64,000 nt of DNA. It comes from Candidula unifasciata. Lineage: Eukaryota > Mollusca > Gastropoda > Stylommatophora > Geomitridae. The notes under the pieces were generated by a model. The model worked only from the letters and a program-made list of their open reading frames with translations, searched no databases and had not been told where the DNA came from. The stretch is taken from positions 244,001 through 308,000 of the forward strand of contig CAJHNH020008057.1 of assembly GCA_905116865.2 (NCBI GenBank), in the 5' to 3' direction. Of this stretch, positions 63,501 to 64,000 are shown one piece after another. Both the position numbers and the translations under genes were made by a program. Positions within the stretch are counted from its first letter, which is position 1. Every line of letters starts with the position of its first letter.

Positions 63501-63708
63501 AGGAATTCCATTAAAAGTGACTAAAAAGTTTAACAAAAGTGGGAAGCAGAAAAATGTGCACAAAACAACGTTTTGGCCAGTGGCCTTTCTTATTTTTCTT
63601 TTTTTTTTACTTATTCAAGAAAGGCCATCGGCTGAAATGTTTTGTGTATGTTTTTCTGCTTCCCTGTTTCGTTAAGCTTTTTAGTCACATTTCACTGGAA
63701 TTCATTGC
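63501..63708. mobile_element. Foldback element with ~90-bp inverted arms
   Basis: Left arm 63501-63591 (ggaattccat, gtgactaaaaag, gggaagcagaaaaa, ggcctttctt) and the inverted right arm 63612-63708. A short T-rich loop separates them. The arm interior has a gttttggccagtggcc motif. Confidence 0.7.
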
Positions 63709-63719
63709 CTCCCCAGCAA

Positions 63720-63845
63720 GCATGTAAAGCATTTCCGGGACCTCTCCACTGGTGATCTTCATCCGCATGGTGGGACTTTGTGTCAGCAGGTGGTTATCGC
63801 TTGTGTGATATCCTGGTGGGGTACAGTTTACTTACTTACTTACTA
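63720..63845 (+). mobile_element. LINE 3-prime tail
   Basis: tttccgggacctctccac, atggtgggactttgtgtcag, gtgatatcctggtggggtac, ending in an ACTT repeat. Confidence 0.65.
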
Positions 63846-64000
63846 TTATGTATATTTAATAACAGCATTTCAATTTTACAGATAGTTTCAGCTTTAAAAG
63901 ACAACAACAGTTTATGGGATATTGCATTACCAAACGAAGTGTTTGTTTGCAGTTTGTGATTACAACTGGCAATTTTACTTACACTAGTTTGTCAGTGCCT
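63846..64000. other. Window right edge, MFSD1-like intron sequence
   Basis: AT-rich. An acceptor-like ttttacag at 63881 is not followed by MFSD1-like coding sequence, so I call this intron. Confidence 0.4.

Noticed and set aside
63881..63962. Next MFSD1-like exon after ttttacag or tttgcag.
   Set aside because: Translations in the required phase show no MFS helix and hit stops quickly.

Overview
The window looks like animal nuclear DNA, most likely from a gastropod mollusc and possibly a freshwater pulmonate snail. It is AT-rich and intron-rich, packed with tRNA-derived SINEs, broken non-LTR retrotransposons, MITEs and satellites. It holds no bacterial-type operons, rRNA genes or CRISPR arrays. 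The species is an inference. It rests on the RNase H and reverse-transcriptase remnants resembling those I know from mollusc genomes, and on one intronic element resembling the horizontally transferred SPIN hAT family, reported earlier from the pond snail Lymnaea stagnalis.

Two spliced host genes are supported. The first fills most of the window on the minus strand: a SNF2-family DNA translocase and ubiquitin ligase of the HLTF/Rad5 group. I reconstruct 24 coding exons from 52761 down to 861. All have GT-AG junctions, phases agree throughout, and together they give 3138 nt or 1046 codons. The order is an acidic N-terminus, helicase motif I, a long linker with a PIP-box-like and a SUMO-interacting motif, motifs Ia to III, two degenerate RING-like modules, one complete C3HC4 RING, then motifs IV and V. 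Motif VI and the C-terminus lie beyond base 1. No HIRAN domain was found, although vertebrate HLTF has one.

The second gene is on the plus strand at the right end (57665 onward): the first four coding exons of an MFSD1-like major facilitator transporter. A CLEAR-type E-box lies about 30 bases before its ATG, which fits a lysosomal role. The two genes are divergent, with about 4.9 kb of repeat-rich sequence between their start codons.

Almost everything else is repeat. Family A is a short interspersed repeat, often starting with CTT runs, with about 18 copies. Family C and family D are tRNA-headed SINEs. There are many LINE 3-prime fragments in both orientations, and several RNase H tails with a conserved Cys-rich end. 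Small DNA elements with visible target-site duplications include mariner, pogo/Tigger-like, piggyBac-like, hAT/SPIN-like and an 8-bp-TSD foldback. Tandem arrays have units of 17, 26, 32, 42 and 63 bp, plus G-rich and microsatellite tracts. The 32-bp array appears to have grown out of a family A copy.

All calls come from reading the sequence. No alignment or database search was run, and repeat boundaries are approximate unless a target-site duplication is given.
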